The notes under the pieces were generated by a model. That model did no database searches. It was given only the letters and a program-made list of their open reading frames with translations, and was not told the origin of the DNA. A program made the position numbers and the translations under genes. Below are positions 35,121 to 43,147 of a stretch of 64,000 nt of DNA, piece after piece. Origin of the DNA: JAHQVI01 sp050330195 (lineage in GTDB: Bacteria; Pseudomonadota; Alphaproteobacteria; Rhizobiales; Rhodomicrobiaceae). Numbering within the stretch: the first letter of the stretch is position 1; each line of letters begins with the position of its first letter. The DNA is taken from NCBI GenBank assembly GCA_050330195.1, contig JBHJOB010000007.1:1-64000 (forward strand), written 5' to 3'.

Positions 35121-35517
35121 TGGCCCCTCCCACTCGTGGCAACGACAAGTTATGTCAAGTTTGGACAGCTAATCTCTTGGTACAAAGTATCAAATAATTG
35201 AATACGTTTTTTGTAGTTCTGTACGATAAAAAATACTGCGGCCGCTGCACCGGAATTGTTATTGAACCTTGGATGCCAATGTCTCTGATTTAGCAGCCAA
35301 TGGCGAGCCTCGCAAGCAGTAACGGGAAATTGAGGAAGCAGTTGCTTGGGAAGCGGGCGTGGCGGGGAAGGCTGACAGATGTATAAATCTGGAAATTTCC
35401 AAGTGTGTTCACAGAAAAATACACGTTATGCGCTCCTATTGCGGAGGCGTCGAGAATTTTGTCTTTCTAAAACTGTACAGGCTATGATTTTTTGGTAGTG
35501 TCTCAGTTTGAAATTTG

Positions 35518-35587
35518 ATCCCCTTGACGGGGGATGGAATCCCGTTCCAAGCTCCTATATGCTTAGCGTAAAGCATGGGAGCTTGTA
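35518..35587 (+). promoter_or_regulatory. Structured leader hiding the ribosome-binding site
   Basis: Three hairpins in a row: ATCCCC/GGGGAT (35518-35535), a small GGAA/TTCC stem (35536-35548), and a long one where AAGCTCC (35549-35555) pairs with GGAGCTT (35578-35584) and ATGCTT (35559-35564) with AAGCAT (35571-35576). The GGGAG Shine-Dalgarno at 35577-35581 lies almost wholly in the 3' arm, just before the ATG at 35588. This could control translation of the downstream small gene. It lies in an AT-rich 467-base gap with no other recognised feature. Confidence 0.55.
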
Positions 35588-35800
35588 ATGCTGACGATTG
35601 CTGATGTTCTCGTTTTCCTAGTCCAAAAAGGTCCGGGCCGCACCGAAGCGGAATTGGCCGAAGCCATCTTCGCGGATCGCGGATATCAGCAACGAGTTAA
35701 TCAGGACTGCAACCTCCTAGTGAACCGAGGGTTGATCGAGAGGCGCGGCGAAGGCGGTGCCAACGATCCCTACAGATACTATGCGAGGTCGAATGCCTAA
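35588..35800 (+). CDS. Small winged-helix-like protein
   Basis: A 70-aa protein. The sequence L-T-I-A-D-V-L-V-F-L-V-Q-K-G-P-G-R-T-E-A-E-L-A-E-A-I followed by C-N-L-L-V-N-R-G-L-I-E-R-R looks like a winged helix-turn-helix core, so DNA binding is possible. Its ribosome-binding site is inside a predicted stem. It overlaps the next small gene by 8 bases, suggesting co-translation. No family was recognised. Confidence 0.6.
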   Translation: MLTIADVLVFLVQKGPGRTEAELAEAIFADRGYQQRVNQDCNLLVNRGLIERRGEGGANDPYRYYARSNA

Positions 35801-36026
35801 GGGACCACAAGGCCAGAAACGCCCAGCCGACGCCATCGCCAGAGCTGTCAAAGTCGCCAAGATCGCTACAGGCGAGATCGAAGAAGACAAGCCAGTTGAC
35901 GATGGCAAGGATAAAGCCGCGCAGTCGCTAGGACGGCGCGGCGGTAAGGCGCGTGCTGAGAAAATGACACCAGAGCGGCGCGCTGAGATCGCTAAGCAGG
36001 CTGCTTCTGCGCGCTGGAAGAAATAG
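35793..36026 (+). CDS. Small basic protein with a KGG-like, H1-like C-terminus
   Basis: A 77-aa protein starting M-P-K-G-P-Q-G-Q-K-R-P-A-D-A-I and ending R-A-E-I-A-K-Q-A-A-S-A-R-W-K-K. The L-G-R-R-G-G-K-A-R-A-E-K-M-T-P-E-R-R-A-E-I segment is the repeat seen in small nucleic-acid-binding proteins of this type in Hyphomicrobiales. DNA or RNA binding is likely; the role is unknown. The 3' end overlaps the convergent DUF6941 gene by 35 bases. Confidence 0.75.
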   Translation: MPKGPQGQKRPADAIARAVKVAKIATGEIEEDKPVDDGKDKAAQSLGRRGGKARAEKMTPERRAEIAKQAASARWKK

Positions 36027-36414
36027 GCATCTTTATAACGGGCATCCGCCTCAACTCTTCCCAGTCATCATCATGCTGACGGAATTCAATAATTAGATCT
36101 CCTTCGCTGCCAATCAGCATCGGGAAGCCTACGATGAACTGCGCATAGGGTTGCACCTTTGCGACCTTAGCCGTCCCCCGAAGTTCAAAGAGCACTTCAT
36201 CAGCATTTCCCATATGCCCGCGCAAATTGAAGGGAATTTCGCCCAGCTCCTCCTGTTGGGTTTCAAGCCAAACAGTAAGAGCAAAGTCGGCTGGTAGTTT
36301 GGAGAACACAATGTCTTTCGGATAGACGCCAATCGCCAACAGCTTGCCATTGTCCTCGCGCCGCACATCGTCACACAGGATCACATGCCGTATTTTCATT
36401 CTTGGCTTCGACAT
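35992..36414 (-). CDS. DUF6941-family protein
   Basis: A 140-aa protein with V-I-L-C-D-D-V-R-R-E-D-N-G-K-L-L-A-I-G-V-Y near the start, as in a family of unknown function found across proteobacteria (DUF6941). No membrane segment or catalytic motif is visible. The ATG at 36414 follows AAGG by 8 bases; the longer frame to 36465 lacks such a site and runs towards the truncated CoA-transferase gene. It is the gene nearest the truncation point. Confidence 0.72.
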   Translation of the reverse strand: MSKPRMKIRHVILCDDVRREDNGKLLAIGVYPKDIVFSKLPADFALTVWLETQQEELGEIPFNLRGHMGNADEVLFELRGTAKVAKVQPYAQFIVGFPMLIGSEGDLIIEFRQHDDDWEELRRMPVIKMPISSSAQKQPA

Positions 36415-36719
36415 ATTGAGGCCTTCCTGCTGTACTGCATGCGGACTTCGAGTGCGAGCGGGCATTTGATACTTTGCGTCTTCAGGTTCAGGACGATGCC
36501 GCGCTTGTTGCGGTTCATCATCATGTAGGCCGCAGCTTCGCCCTCGATCGCCGGTGGAAGAAAGCGCCGGGAATCGTCACCCTCGGGCTTTTCCACCTTG
36601 ATAACGCTTGCGCCCATATCCGCCAGCATGAGCCCGCAGGTCGGCCCGGACATGATATGCGCCAGTTCGATGACCTTCATGCCGTTCAACGGGCCGTAGC
36701 CGCGCGGCGAGGCTTGCAT
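36396..36719 (-). pseudogene. 5' fragment of a CaiB/BaiF family CoA-transferase gene
   Basis: The reading frame starts at ATG 36719 (GGGGAG upstream) with M-K-V-I-E-L-A-H-I-M-S-G-P, G-L-M-L-A-D-M-G-A-S-V-I-K-V-E-K-P and N-R-N-K-R-G-I-V-L-N-L-K-T, which is the standard N-terminus of type III CoA-transferases. Homology ends after about 80 residues, near position 36478, and unrelated residues follow to a stop at 36396. About 300 codons are missing. It follows dctM by 38 bases on the same strand, so it was probably the last gene of the TRAP operon before being cut. Confidence 0.8.
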
Positions 36720-36757
36720 CCCAAGCTCCCCTAATCTCTGGCATTCATTTGTCCATT

Positions 36758-38038
36758 CTAGCGGTAAAACGCCTCCACGAGAAACATCGGAATGGCCGGG
36801 ATGTAGGTGCACATCAAAAGCACGGTCAGCAGCACGGCGACGAAATAGATGTTGACCTTCGTCACCTCCCAGATGCCCGTCTTCGCGATCGAGCACGCCG
36901 TTATCAGCACGCTGGCGACGGGCGGCGTCTGCTGGCCTATGGCGAGATTGAGCGTGACGACCAGCCCGAAATGAACAGGATCGATGCCGGCTGCCTGAAC
37001 GAGCGGTATGACGATGGGCACCACGAGGATGATCGCCGCCGCCGAATGCAGAAAGAAGCCGATGACGAGAAAGAACACGTTGAGGATCAGAAGGATCACA
37101 TATTTGTTCTGCGTCAGTTCCAGCATCCATGCGGCCATCTCCTGCGGCACGCGCGCCGTCGTGAGATAGCTGCCCATCAGGACGGATGAGGCGACCAGCA
37201 GCATGACCACCGCGGTCTGCATGCCGCCGTCCAGCATGGCGTTCTTGAGTTCCTTGAGATCGACCTCGCGATACCAGATTCCGATGCCGATGGCGGCGAG
37301 AACGGCGAGCCCGGCCGCTTCCGTCGCCGTGACGAGGCCGCCGAAAATGCCGCCGAGAATGATGATCGGGAGAAGGAAGGTTGGCGCCGCCTCAACGAAC
37401 GTGCTCCGCAACCGTCTCAGATTGAACGCCTCCTCCACCGGCAGGTTGTAACGCCGCGCCATCACATAGGCGACGCCCATGAGCCCCGCCGCGCCGAGCA
37501 GGCCAGGCACGAAGCCGGCGACGAACAGTTCCTCGACCGATGTGCCCGCCGAGACGGCGTAGAGGATCATCGGGATCGAGGGCGGGATGATGATGGCGAG
37601 CGAGGCGGACGACGAGGTGACCGCAGCGGCGAAGGCGCCGGAATAGCCGCGCTTCTTCATCTCCGGGATCATGATCGAACCGAGCGCCGCCACGTCGGCG
37701 ACGGCGGAGCCGGAAATTTCAGCGAAGAACAGGGAGACGCCGATATTCACCATGGCGAGCCCGCCGCGCACGAAGCCGATCAGCGCGGAGATGAAGGCGA
37801 TCAGGCGGCGGGTGATGCCGGTCGCGTTCATGATCGCGCCGGCGAGCACGAACATCGGGATGGCGATGAGCGAGAAATTCGTCGCGCCGTTATACATGTC
37901 GAGACCGACATTGACGAGCGCGGACGTCCCGTCACTGGCGACAATGCCGATCACCCCTGCAATGGCAAGCGCAACGGCGATCGGCACATGGATGCAGATC
38001 ATCGCCACCAATGCGACAAACATCACAAGAAGCAGCAT
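36758..38038 (-). CDS. dctM: TRAP transporter large permease subunit
   Basis: A 426-aa, 12-helix DctM-family protein: L-F-F-A-E-I-S-G-S-A-V-A-D and P-P-S-I-P-M-I-L-Y signatures and a C-terminal L-N-L-A-I-G-Q-Q-T-P-P-V motif. It carries sodium-coupled uptake of organic acids with DctQ and DctP. The start is 3 bases after the dctQ stop. It is followed by a truncated CoA-transferase gene. Confidence 0.95.
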   Translation of the reverse strand: MLLLVMFVALVAMICIHVPIAVALAIAGVIGIVASDGTSALVNVGLDMYNGATNFSLIAIPMFVLAGAIMNATGITRRLIAFISALIGFVRGGLAMVNIGVSLFFAEISGSAVADVAALGSIMIPEMKKRGYSGAFAAAVTSSSASLAIIIPPSIPMILYAVSAGTSVEELFVAGFVPGLLGAAGLMGVAYVMARRYNLPVEEAFNLRRLRSTFVEAAPTFLLPIIILGGIFGGLVTATEAAGLAVLAAIGIGIWYREVDLKELKNAMLDGGMQTAVVMLLVASSVLMGSYLTTARVPQEMAAWMLELTQNKYVILLILNVFFLVIGFFLHSAAAIILVVPIVIPLVQAAGIDPVHFGLVVTLNLAIGQQTPPVASVLITACSIAKTGIWEVTKVNIYFVAVLLTVLLMCTYIPAIPMFLVEAFYR

Positions 38039-38041
38039 GAT

Positions 38042-38563
38042 CTATTTCTCCGGTCCAGACTCGTGAACCATGGGGGGATGTTCGCTGGAAACGCCGGCTT
38101 TGACATCCTCCCAATAGCCGGGAATGCTGAGCAGCTCCGCGATGATAAAGAGCACCGCGCCGATGGGTATCACCGATTGGGTGAGTTGAACCGGCACCCA
38201 GGTCAGGCTGACGAGCGTGGAGCCTTGCAGTACGTCGAGTATGACCCATCCCGCCCAGGCCATGATGACAAAGAAGGAGATGACCAGAATCTCCGCCACG
38301 ATCACAGCCGCGGCGCGCCACCGGATGGGCAGCGACAGGAGAAGGCCGTCAAAGCCGATATGCCCGCGCCTGAGCGCGGCGAGCGCGCTTCCGTAATAGG
38401 TTATCCAGGCCAGCAGGATCGAGGCGATCTCGTCATACCAGGAAAATGACGCGCCGGCTTTCCGGAAGATCACGGCAAGAATGACGATGACGGTCAGCGT
38501 GACCATCAGACTGATGAGGATCCAGGCCAGCGTGCCGTCAAGGAACCGGCGGAGAGTCGTCAC
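38042..38563 (-). CDS. dctQ: TRAP transporter small permease subunit
   Basis: A 173-aa, four-helix DctQ-family protein, with S-W-Y-D-E-I-A-S-I-L-L-A-W and Y-Y-G-S-A-L-A-A-L-R-R-G-H-I-G-F-D typical of the family. It starts with GTG at 38563 with GGAGG 5 bases upstream. An 81-base intergenic gap containing a hairpin separates it from dctP. Confidence 0.93.
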   Translation of the reverse strand: MTTLRRFLDGTLAWILISLMVTLTVIVILAVIFRKAGASFSWYDEIASILLAWITYYGSALAALRRGHIGFDGLLLSLPIRWRAAAVIVAEILVISFFVIMAWAGWVILDVLQGSTLVSLTWVPVQLTQSVIPIGAVLFIIAELLSIPGYWEDVKAGVSSEHPPMVHESGPEK

Positions 38564-38604
38564 GCAACCTCCATAAGCGGGAAAACAGGGCAGGGAAACG
38601 GAAG

Positions 38605-38627
38605 GGCGGAAGCACGGGGCTTCCGCC
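38605..38627 (-). terminator. Intercistronic hairpin between dctP and dctQ
   Basis: GGCGGAAGC (38605-38613) and GCTTCCGCC (38619-38627) pair perfectly across a 5-base loop, 18 bases after the dctP stop. No T-run follows on the minus strand, so it likely protects or limits the dctP transcript rather than ending it fully. Confidence 0.6.
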
Positions 38628-38644
38628 GGAAGGTTTTATGTCAC

Positions 38645-39634
38645 TTACGATTTCGGCGCAAGCTTGCGAAGGGACTCGACGAGCGCCGCGCCGCCTTCGA
38701 CGGCGTTGGAGAACTCATCATAGATCGGCTTGGAGGCTTCGATGAAGGCCTGCTTGTCGGCCTCGTTGATCTCGATCTCGGCTTTCTTCACTTCGCCGAG
38801 AAGCTCTTCGTCCAGTTCGGCGGCCTTGGTGTAGACCCATTCCGAATTTTCGGACGCGCAGTCGGTCAGCACCTTCTGGACATCGTCGGGAAGCTTGGAG
38901 AACTGGTCTTCCGCAACCACCGCATAGGCCGGGGTGTAGACGTGACCGGTCAGCGACAGATATTTCTGCACTTCCTGGAACTTGGCCGAATAGATCTGGG
39001 CGAAGGGATTCTCCTGGCCGTCCATCACGCCGGTCTTGAGCGCGGTGAACACTTCCGAGAACGCCATCGGCGAGGGGTTCGCGCCGTAGAGCTGGAACAT
39101 CTTCACCCGCCATTCGCCCTTCGGCGTGCGCAGCTTGATGCCCTTCAGATCCTCCGGCTTGTTGATCGGCCGCACATTGTTGGTGATGTGGCGGAAGCCG
39201 TTCTCCCAGACGCCGAGAATGCGGTAGCCCTTTTTCTGCGCCGCTTCCTGCATCGAGCCCATCACCACTTCGTCGCGCACCTTGCGCATGTGGTCGCGGT
39301 CCTGAATGATGTAGGGCATCTCGAACACGCCGAATTCGGGCGTGATCGACGACATGACCGTCGAGGGCAGGCTGATGTCGACCTGGCCAAGCTTCAGCTT
39401 CTGCATCATTTCCTGATCGCCGCCGAGCTGGCTGGATCCGTACACTTCGACTGCTGCCTGATCGCCCAGTTTAGGGTTGGCGCAGGCCGCGAAATTCTCC
39501 GCAGAAGCCTCGAAGAGGGAACCCGGCTCGCCCACATGGCCAAAACGAATCTTCGTCGGTTCTGCCTGAGCCACGGCGGCCGAAAGCGCGATCGCCACGG
39601 CGCCTGCGAATGCAATGAATGTTTTTGGGAGCAT
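38645..39634 (-). CDS. dctP: TRAP transporter solute-binding protein
   Basis: A 329-aa receptor with signal peptide (about 1-24, ending A-V-A-Q-A). Family hallmarks: G-S-S-Q-L-G-G-D-Q-E-M, the R-T-P-K-G-E-W-R specificity segment whose Arg normally binds a carboxylate, and M-D-G-Q-E-N-P. The ligand is probably a small organic acid; the neighbouring flavin dehydrogenase and glyoxylate aminotransferase suggest a 2-hydroxy acid, which is inference. ATG 39634 has AAGGA 6 bases upstream. First gene of the operon. Confidence 0.93.
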   Translation of the reverse strand: MLPKTFIAFAGAVAIALSAAVAQAEPTKIRFGHVGEPGSLFEASAENFAACANPKLGDQAAVEVYGSSQLGGDQEMMQKLKLGQVDISLPSTVMSSITPEFGVFEMPYIIQDRDHMRKVRDEVVMGSMQEAAQKKGYRILGVWENGFRHITNNVRPINKPEDLKGIKLRTPKGEWRVKMFQLYGANPSPMAFSEVFTALKTGVMDGQENPFAQIYSAKFQEVQKYLSLTGHVYTPAYAVVAEDQFSKLPDDVQKVLTDCASENSEWVYTKAAELDEELLGEVKKAEIEINEADKQAFIEASKPIYDEFSNAVEGGAALVESLRKLAPKS

Positions 39635-39710
39635 TTCCATTCCTTCTCTGGTTGTTGCGGCCTGCCGAACGTCGTTTTTCACTCTAGGCAATAGGCAAGC
39701 TGCAATAATT

Positions 39711-39725
39711 GGTATTTGGAATACC
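39711..39725. promoter_or_regulatory. Inverted repeat upstream of the TRAP operon
   Basis: GGTATT-TGG-AATACC is a perfect 6-base inverted repeat 76 bases before the dctP start, a plausible GntR-type or similar operator. The 330-base gap 39635-39964 also has an AT-rich tract (39775-39900); no gene was seen in it. The regulator itself is not in the window. Confidence 0.4.
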
Positions 39726-39964
39726 TGCCAGGCCGCAAGGGGACACTACGCGACGGCGTGTGCCCCCTCAATGCCATTGTAAGTAATTTTTCTTATAATT
39801 TCAGTCATAAGTGTTTAATGAAATAACCCCCTATTTCAATTTTCATTTCTTGGCGGCGACCTTGAGTTTCTTGATGATTTCTGAGGCAAGTCCGGTAAAA
39901 TGCGGATTTTTATTGGAAAATTGTCATTGCAGCACTGGCAATTAGGCAGTCGCGGCGCGCTCGG

Positions 39965-42925
39965 TCACTTTGGCTTGCTGGCCGCTCGCTCCTCTGTATC
40001 TGCGTTCACACAGGCGCGATGCAGCACCTCCGCGACATGGGCGGCTTTCCGCCCGGCGCAATCGGCAATCTGATGACGGCAGGATGTCCCATCGGCGATG
40101 ATGAGCGTGTCCGGATCGGCGGCGCGCACCGCCGGCGCCAGGCTCAACTCCGCCATGGCCCGCGAGACGTCGGCGGTCTCTGCCTGATAGCCGAATGACC
40201 CCGCCATTCCGCAGCAGGACGAGTTGACGGTCTCGACCGAAAGTCCGGGAATGAGCCCGAGCAACCTCTGAACCGGGGTTAGCGCGCCGAATGCCTTCTG
40301 ATGGCAATGTCCGTGCAGCAGCGCATTTTCGCCCACGCTGCCGAGCGGCAGGGCCAGTTGCCCTGAATCCGCCTTGCCCGCGAGGAACTCCTCGAACATG
40401 AGCACCGATCCCCCATGCTTCGCGGTCCACTCCAGCCCAAGCAATGACGGCGCTTCGTCGCGGAACGTCATGATGCAGGACGGCTCCAGCCCGACCACCA
40501 CCGACCCAGTCTCGATTGCCGTACGCAGCACTTTCGCCGTGCGCCGCATTTCCGTGCGCGCTTCCTCGACCAGCCCGGCGGCAAGGAAGGTGCGCCCGCA
40601 GCACAGCGGACGGCCTCCATCCTCCGGCGAGGCATGGGAAACGGTGAACCCGGCGCGCCCAAGGACCACGTCGGCGGCGGCGGGAATATGCGGATCGAAA
40701 TAACGGTTGAAGGTGTCGGCGAACAGGACGATCTCGGCTGGGCCGGTCTTGCTGTTGCGGAACGGCTTTGCCGACCAGCGTGGCAGGCTGCGTTCAGCCG
40801 ACAGCCCGGCAATCCACTCGGACAGCACAGGTAAGCCGGGCACCGTGTCTCGAAGATTGACGAGGAACGATGCGCGCGAGGCGTAAGGCGCGTAACGCGG
40901 CAGGTAAGCCACAAGCCGGTCGCGCAGGGCAAGGCCGTGGCTTTTCCGGCGCTGGCGGAGCACCTCGATCTTCATCTTCGCCATATCGACGCTGGTCGGG
41001 CACTCGCGGCGGCAGCCCTTGCAGGACACGCAGGTCTTCAGCGTCTCCATCATGTCGTCGGAGGCGAGCGCGTCGGGGCCGAGTTGTCCGCTGATCGCAA
41101 GGCGCAGGCTGTTCGCCCGCCCGCGCACCAGATCGCGCTCATTGCGCGTCACGCGGTAGGACGGGCACATCACGCCATCGGCAAGCTTGCGGCAGGCGCC
41201 GTTGTTGTTGCACATCTCCACCGCGCCCTGAAAGCCGCCGCCTGCTCCACTATAGGCGCTCCAGTCGAAGGCCAGGTCGAGCGGGGGAACGGCGTAGCCC
41301 GGCGGATAGCGGAACAACCCGCGGTCATCCATCTTCGGCGGCTCGACGATCTTGCCCGGATTGAGGATGTGCGCCGGGTCGAAGCGGTTCTTCACCTCAC
41401 CGAACGCCGCGACGATGCGCGGGCCGTACATCTTCTCGTGAAACTCGGACCGCACGATCCCGTCGCCATGCTCGCCGGAATGCGAGCCGCGATATTCCGC
41501 GACGATGTCGAAGGCTTCCTCGGCGATGGCGCGCATCGCGCGGGCTCCGGTGTCGAGCTTGAGATTGATCACCGGGCGAACATGAAGCAGGCCGACAGAG
41601 GCATGGGCGTACCAGGTGCCGTCCGTGCCGTGCTTGCGGAAGATTTCCGTCAGCCGGTCGGTAAAGTCCGGCAGGTCCGGCAGGTGGACGCAGCAATCCT
41701 CGATGAAGGAAATCGGCTTGCCGTCCGATTTCATCGACATCATGATGTTGAGGCCCTGCTTTCTGACCTCGAAAATCTGCCCGATGAATACCGGATCGAC
41801 GGCCTCGACAACGCCGCCTTCCCGCTTGCCCGGATCGCCCCAGCGATAACCCAGATCCGCCATTACTTCGCCGAGCTGTTTCAGCCGGGCGAGATTTTCG
41901 GCGTTATCCGGTTCGGCGAATTCCACCATCAGCAGCGCCGCCGGATCACCGCGCACGAAGCGGTCCACGACGGGTCTGAACATGGCGATATCCCGCGCCA
42001 GCCCGATCATGGTCGAGTCCATCAGCTCGACGGCGGTCGGGTCCAGCCTGACCAGATGCTGCGCCGCCTTCATCGCTTCGCGGAATGTCGGGAAATGGCA
42101 GATGCCGAGCGCCTTTTCACGCAGCACCGGCGCAAGCTGGAGTGTGATCTTTTCGCTGACGGCGAGCGTGCCTTCCGAGCCAACCAGCAGGGTGGACAGA
42201 TTGTTGCGCTCCTCGCCGGGGATCAGAGCATCAAGATTGTAACCGCCCACCCGGCGCGGCACGTCCGGGAAGCGGGCGCGGATTTCATCGACTTCCCGTG
42301 CGCCGAGCCGCAGGAGTTCGCCGGCGAGGGCGGCAAAGCCCGGTTCGTTCGAGGCCAGCGCGTCGCCTCGGTCGGTTGCGGCGAAATGCGCGCGTGAGCC
42401 GTCGGCCAGCAGCGCGTCAATGGCGCTGACATTGTCCCGCATCATGCCGTAGCGGATCGACCGCGAGCCGCAGGAATTGTTCGCCGTCATGCCGCCAAGC
42501 GTTGCCCGCGAACTGGTCGAGACATCCACCGGAAACCACAAGCCGTCGGGTTTGAGCGCCCGGTTCAATTCGTCGAGCACGAGCCCCGGTTCGACAATGG
42601 CGGTCCGGTTCGGCGCATCGACGCTGACAACGCGGTTCAGATGTTTGGAAAAGTCGATGACGATGGCTTTATTGACGGTCTGGCCGGACTGCGATGTCCC
42701 GCCGCCACGCGGCAGCACCGGCACGCCCATTTCCCGCCCGACCGTCAAAACAGCTTCAACATCGGCAAAAGTTTTCGGGACGACCACGCCGAGCGGAAAC
42801 ATCTGATAGATCGAAGCGTCGGTTGCGTAGCGTCCACGGTCGAAGCGCGAGAACAGAACCTCGCCCTCGACGGCCCTGCGCAGCCGCGCTTCCAGATCGG
42901 TGGGCTGGTGCGTGCGTTCTCTCAT
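39965..42925 (-). CDS. Large FAD-linked 2-hydroxyacid dehydrogenase with Fe-S domain
   Basis: A 986-aa fusion of a VAO-type FAD domain, its C-terminal cap, and a GlpC-like iron-sulfur part. FAD motifs: P-R-G-G-G-T-S-Q-S-G and G-G-M-T-A-N-N-S-C-G-S-R-S-I-R-Y-G; cap E-H-G-D-G and L-N-P-G-K-I. Two 4Fe-4S sites: C-N-N-N-G-A-C-R with C-P-S-Y, and C-V-S-C-K-G-C-R-R-E-C-P; then C-C-G motifs twice. The family oxidises D-lactate, D-2-hydroxyglutarate or similar acids. It lies between the TRAP operon and the divergent sgaA, suggesting oxidation of an imported hydroxy acid to a keto acid. Substrate not determined. Confidence 0.9.
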   Translation of the reverse strand: MRERTHQPTDLEARLRRAVEGEVLFSRFDRGRYATDASIYQMFPLGVVVPKTFADVEAVLTVGREMGVPVLPRGGGTSQSGQTVNKAIVIDFSKHLNRVVSVDAPNRTAIVEPGLVLDELNRALKPDGLWFPVDVSTSSRATLGGMTANNSCGSRSIRYGMMRDNVSAIDALLADGSRAHFAATDRGDALASNEPGFAALAGELLRLGAREVDEIRARFPDVPRRVGGYNLDALIPGEERNNLSTLLVGSEGTLAVSEKITLQLAPVLREKALGICHFPTFREAMKAAQHLVRLDPTAVELMDSTMIGLARDIAMFRPVVDRFVRGDPAALLMVEFAEPDNAENLARLKQLGEVMADLGYRWGDPGKREGGVVEAVDPVFIGQIFEVRKQGLNIMMSMKSDGKPISFIEDCCVHLPDLPDFTDRLTEIFRKHGTDGTWYAHASVGLLHVRPVINLKLDTGARAMRAIAEEAFDIVAEYRGSHSGEHGDGIVRSEFHEKMYGPRIVAAFGEVKNRFDPAHILNPGKIVEPPKMDDRGLFRYPPGYAVPPLDLAFDWSAYSGAGGGFQGAVEMCNNNGACRKLADGVMCPSYRVTRNERDLVRGRANSLRLAISGQLGPDALASDDMMETLKTCVSCKGCRRECPTSVDMAKMKIEVLRQRRKSHGLALRDRLVAYLPRYAPYASRASFLVNLRDTVPGLPVLSEWIAGLSAERSLPRWSAKPFRNSKTGPAEIVLFADTFNRYFDPHIPAAADVVLGRAGFTVSHASPEDGGRPLCCGRTFLAAGLVEEARTEMRRTAKVLRTAIETGSVVVGLEPSCIMTFRDEAPSLLGLEWTAKHGGSVLMFEEFLAGKADSGQLALPLGSVGENALLHGHCHQKAFGALTPVQRLLGLIPGLSVETVNSSCCGMAGSFGYQAETADVSRAMAELSLAPAVRAADPDTLIIADGTSCRHQIADCAGRKAAHVAEVLHRACVNADTEERAASKPK

Positions 42926-43147
42926 GTGCCTTGATGTTTTCTCTCACCGCCTGTGCGCAACGGGCCCGCTCCCCCTACGTCGGCTCTTGCCGCAAGGGGT
43001 GGGACCCGCTTTTCAACTTGACTCATGGCAGACAATCGCGCTGCCTGAAACAGGATTTTTCGGCAAGCCGCATCGCGGTATTTGCCTGCGGCTGACGCCA
43101 GATGGCGGGCCTCTCATATTCGCGCAAACAGGCGAAAGACAACGAAG

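Noticed and set aside
40937..42397. A 486-codon open frame antisense to the flavin dehydrogenase
   Set aside because: Shadow frame; the dehydrogenase on the other strand has all cofactor motifs.
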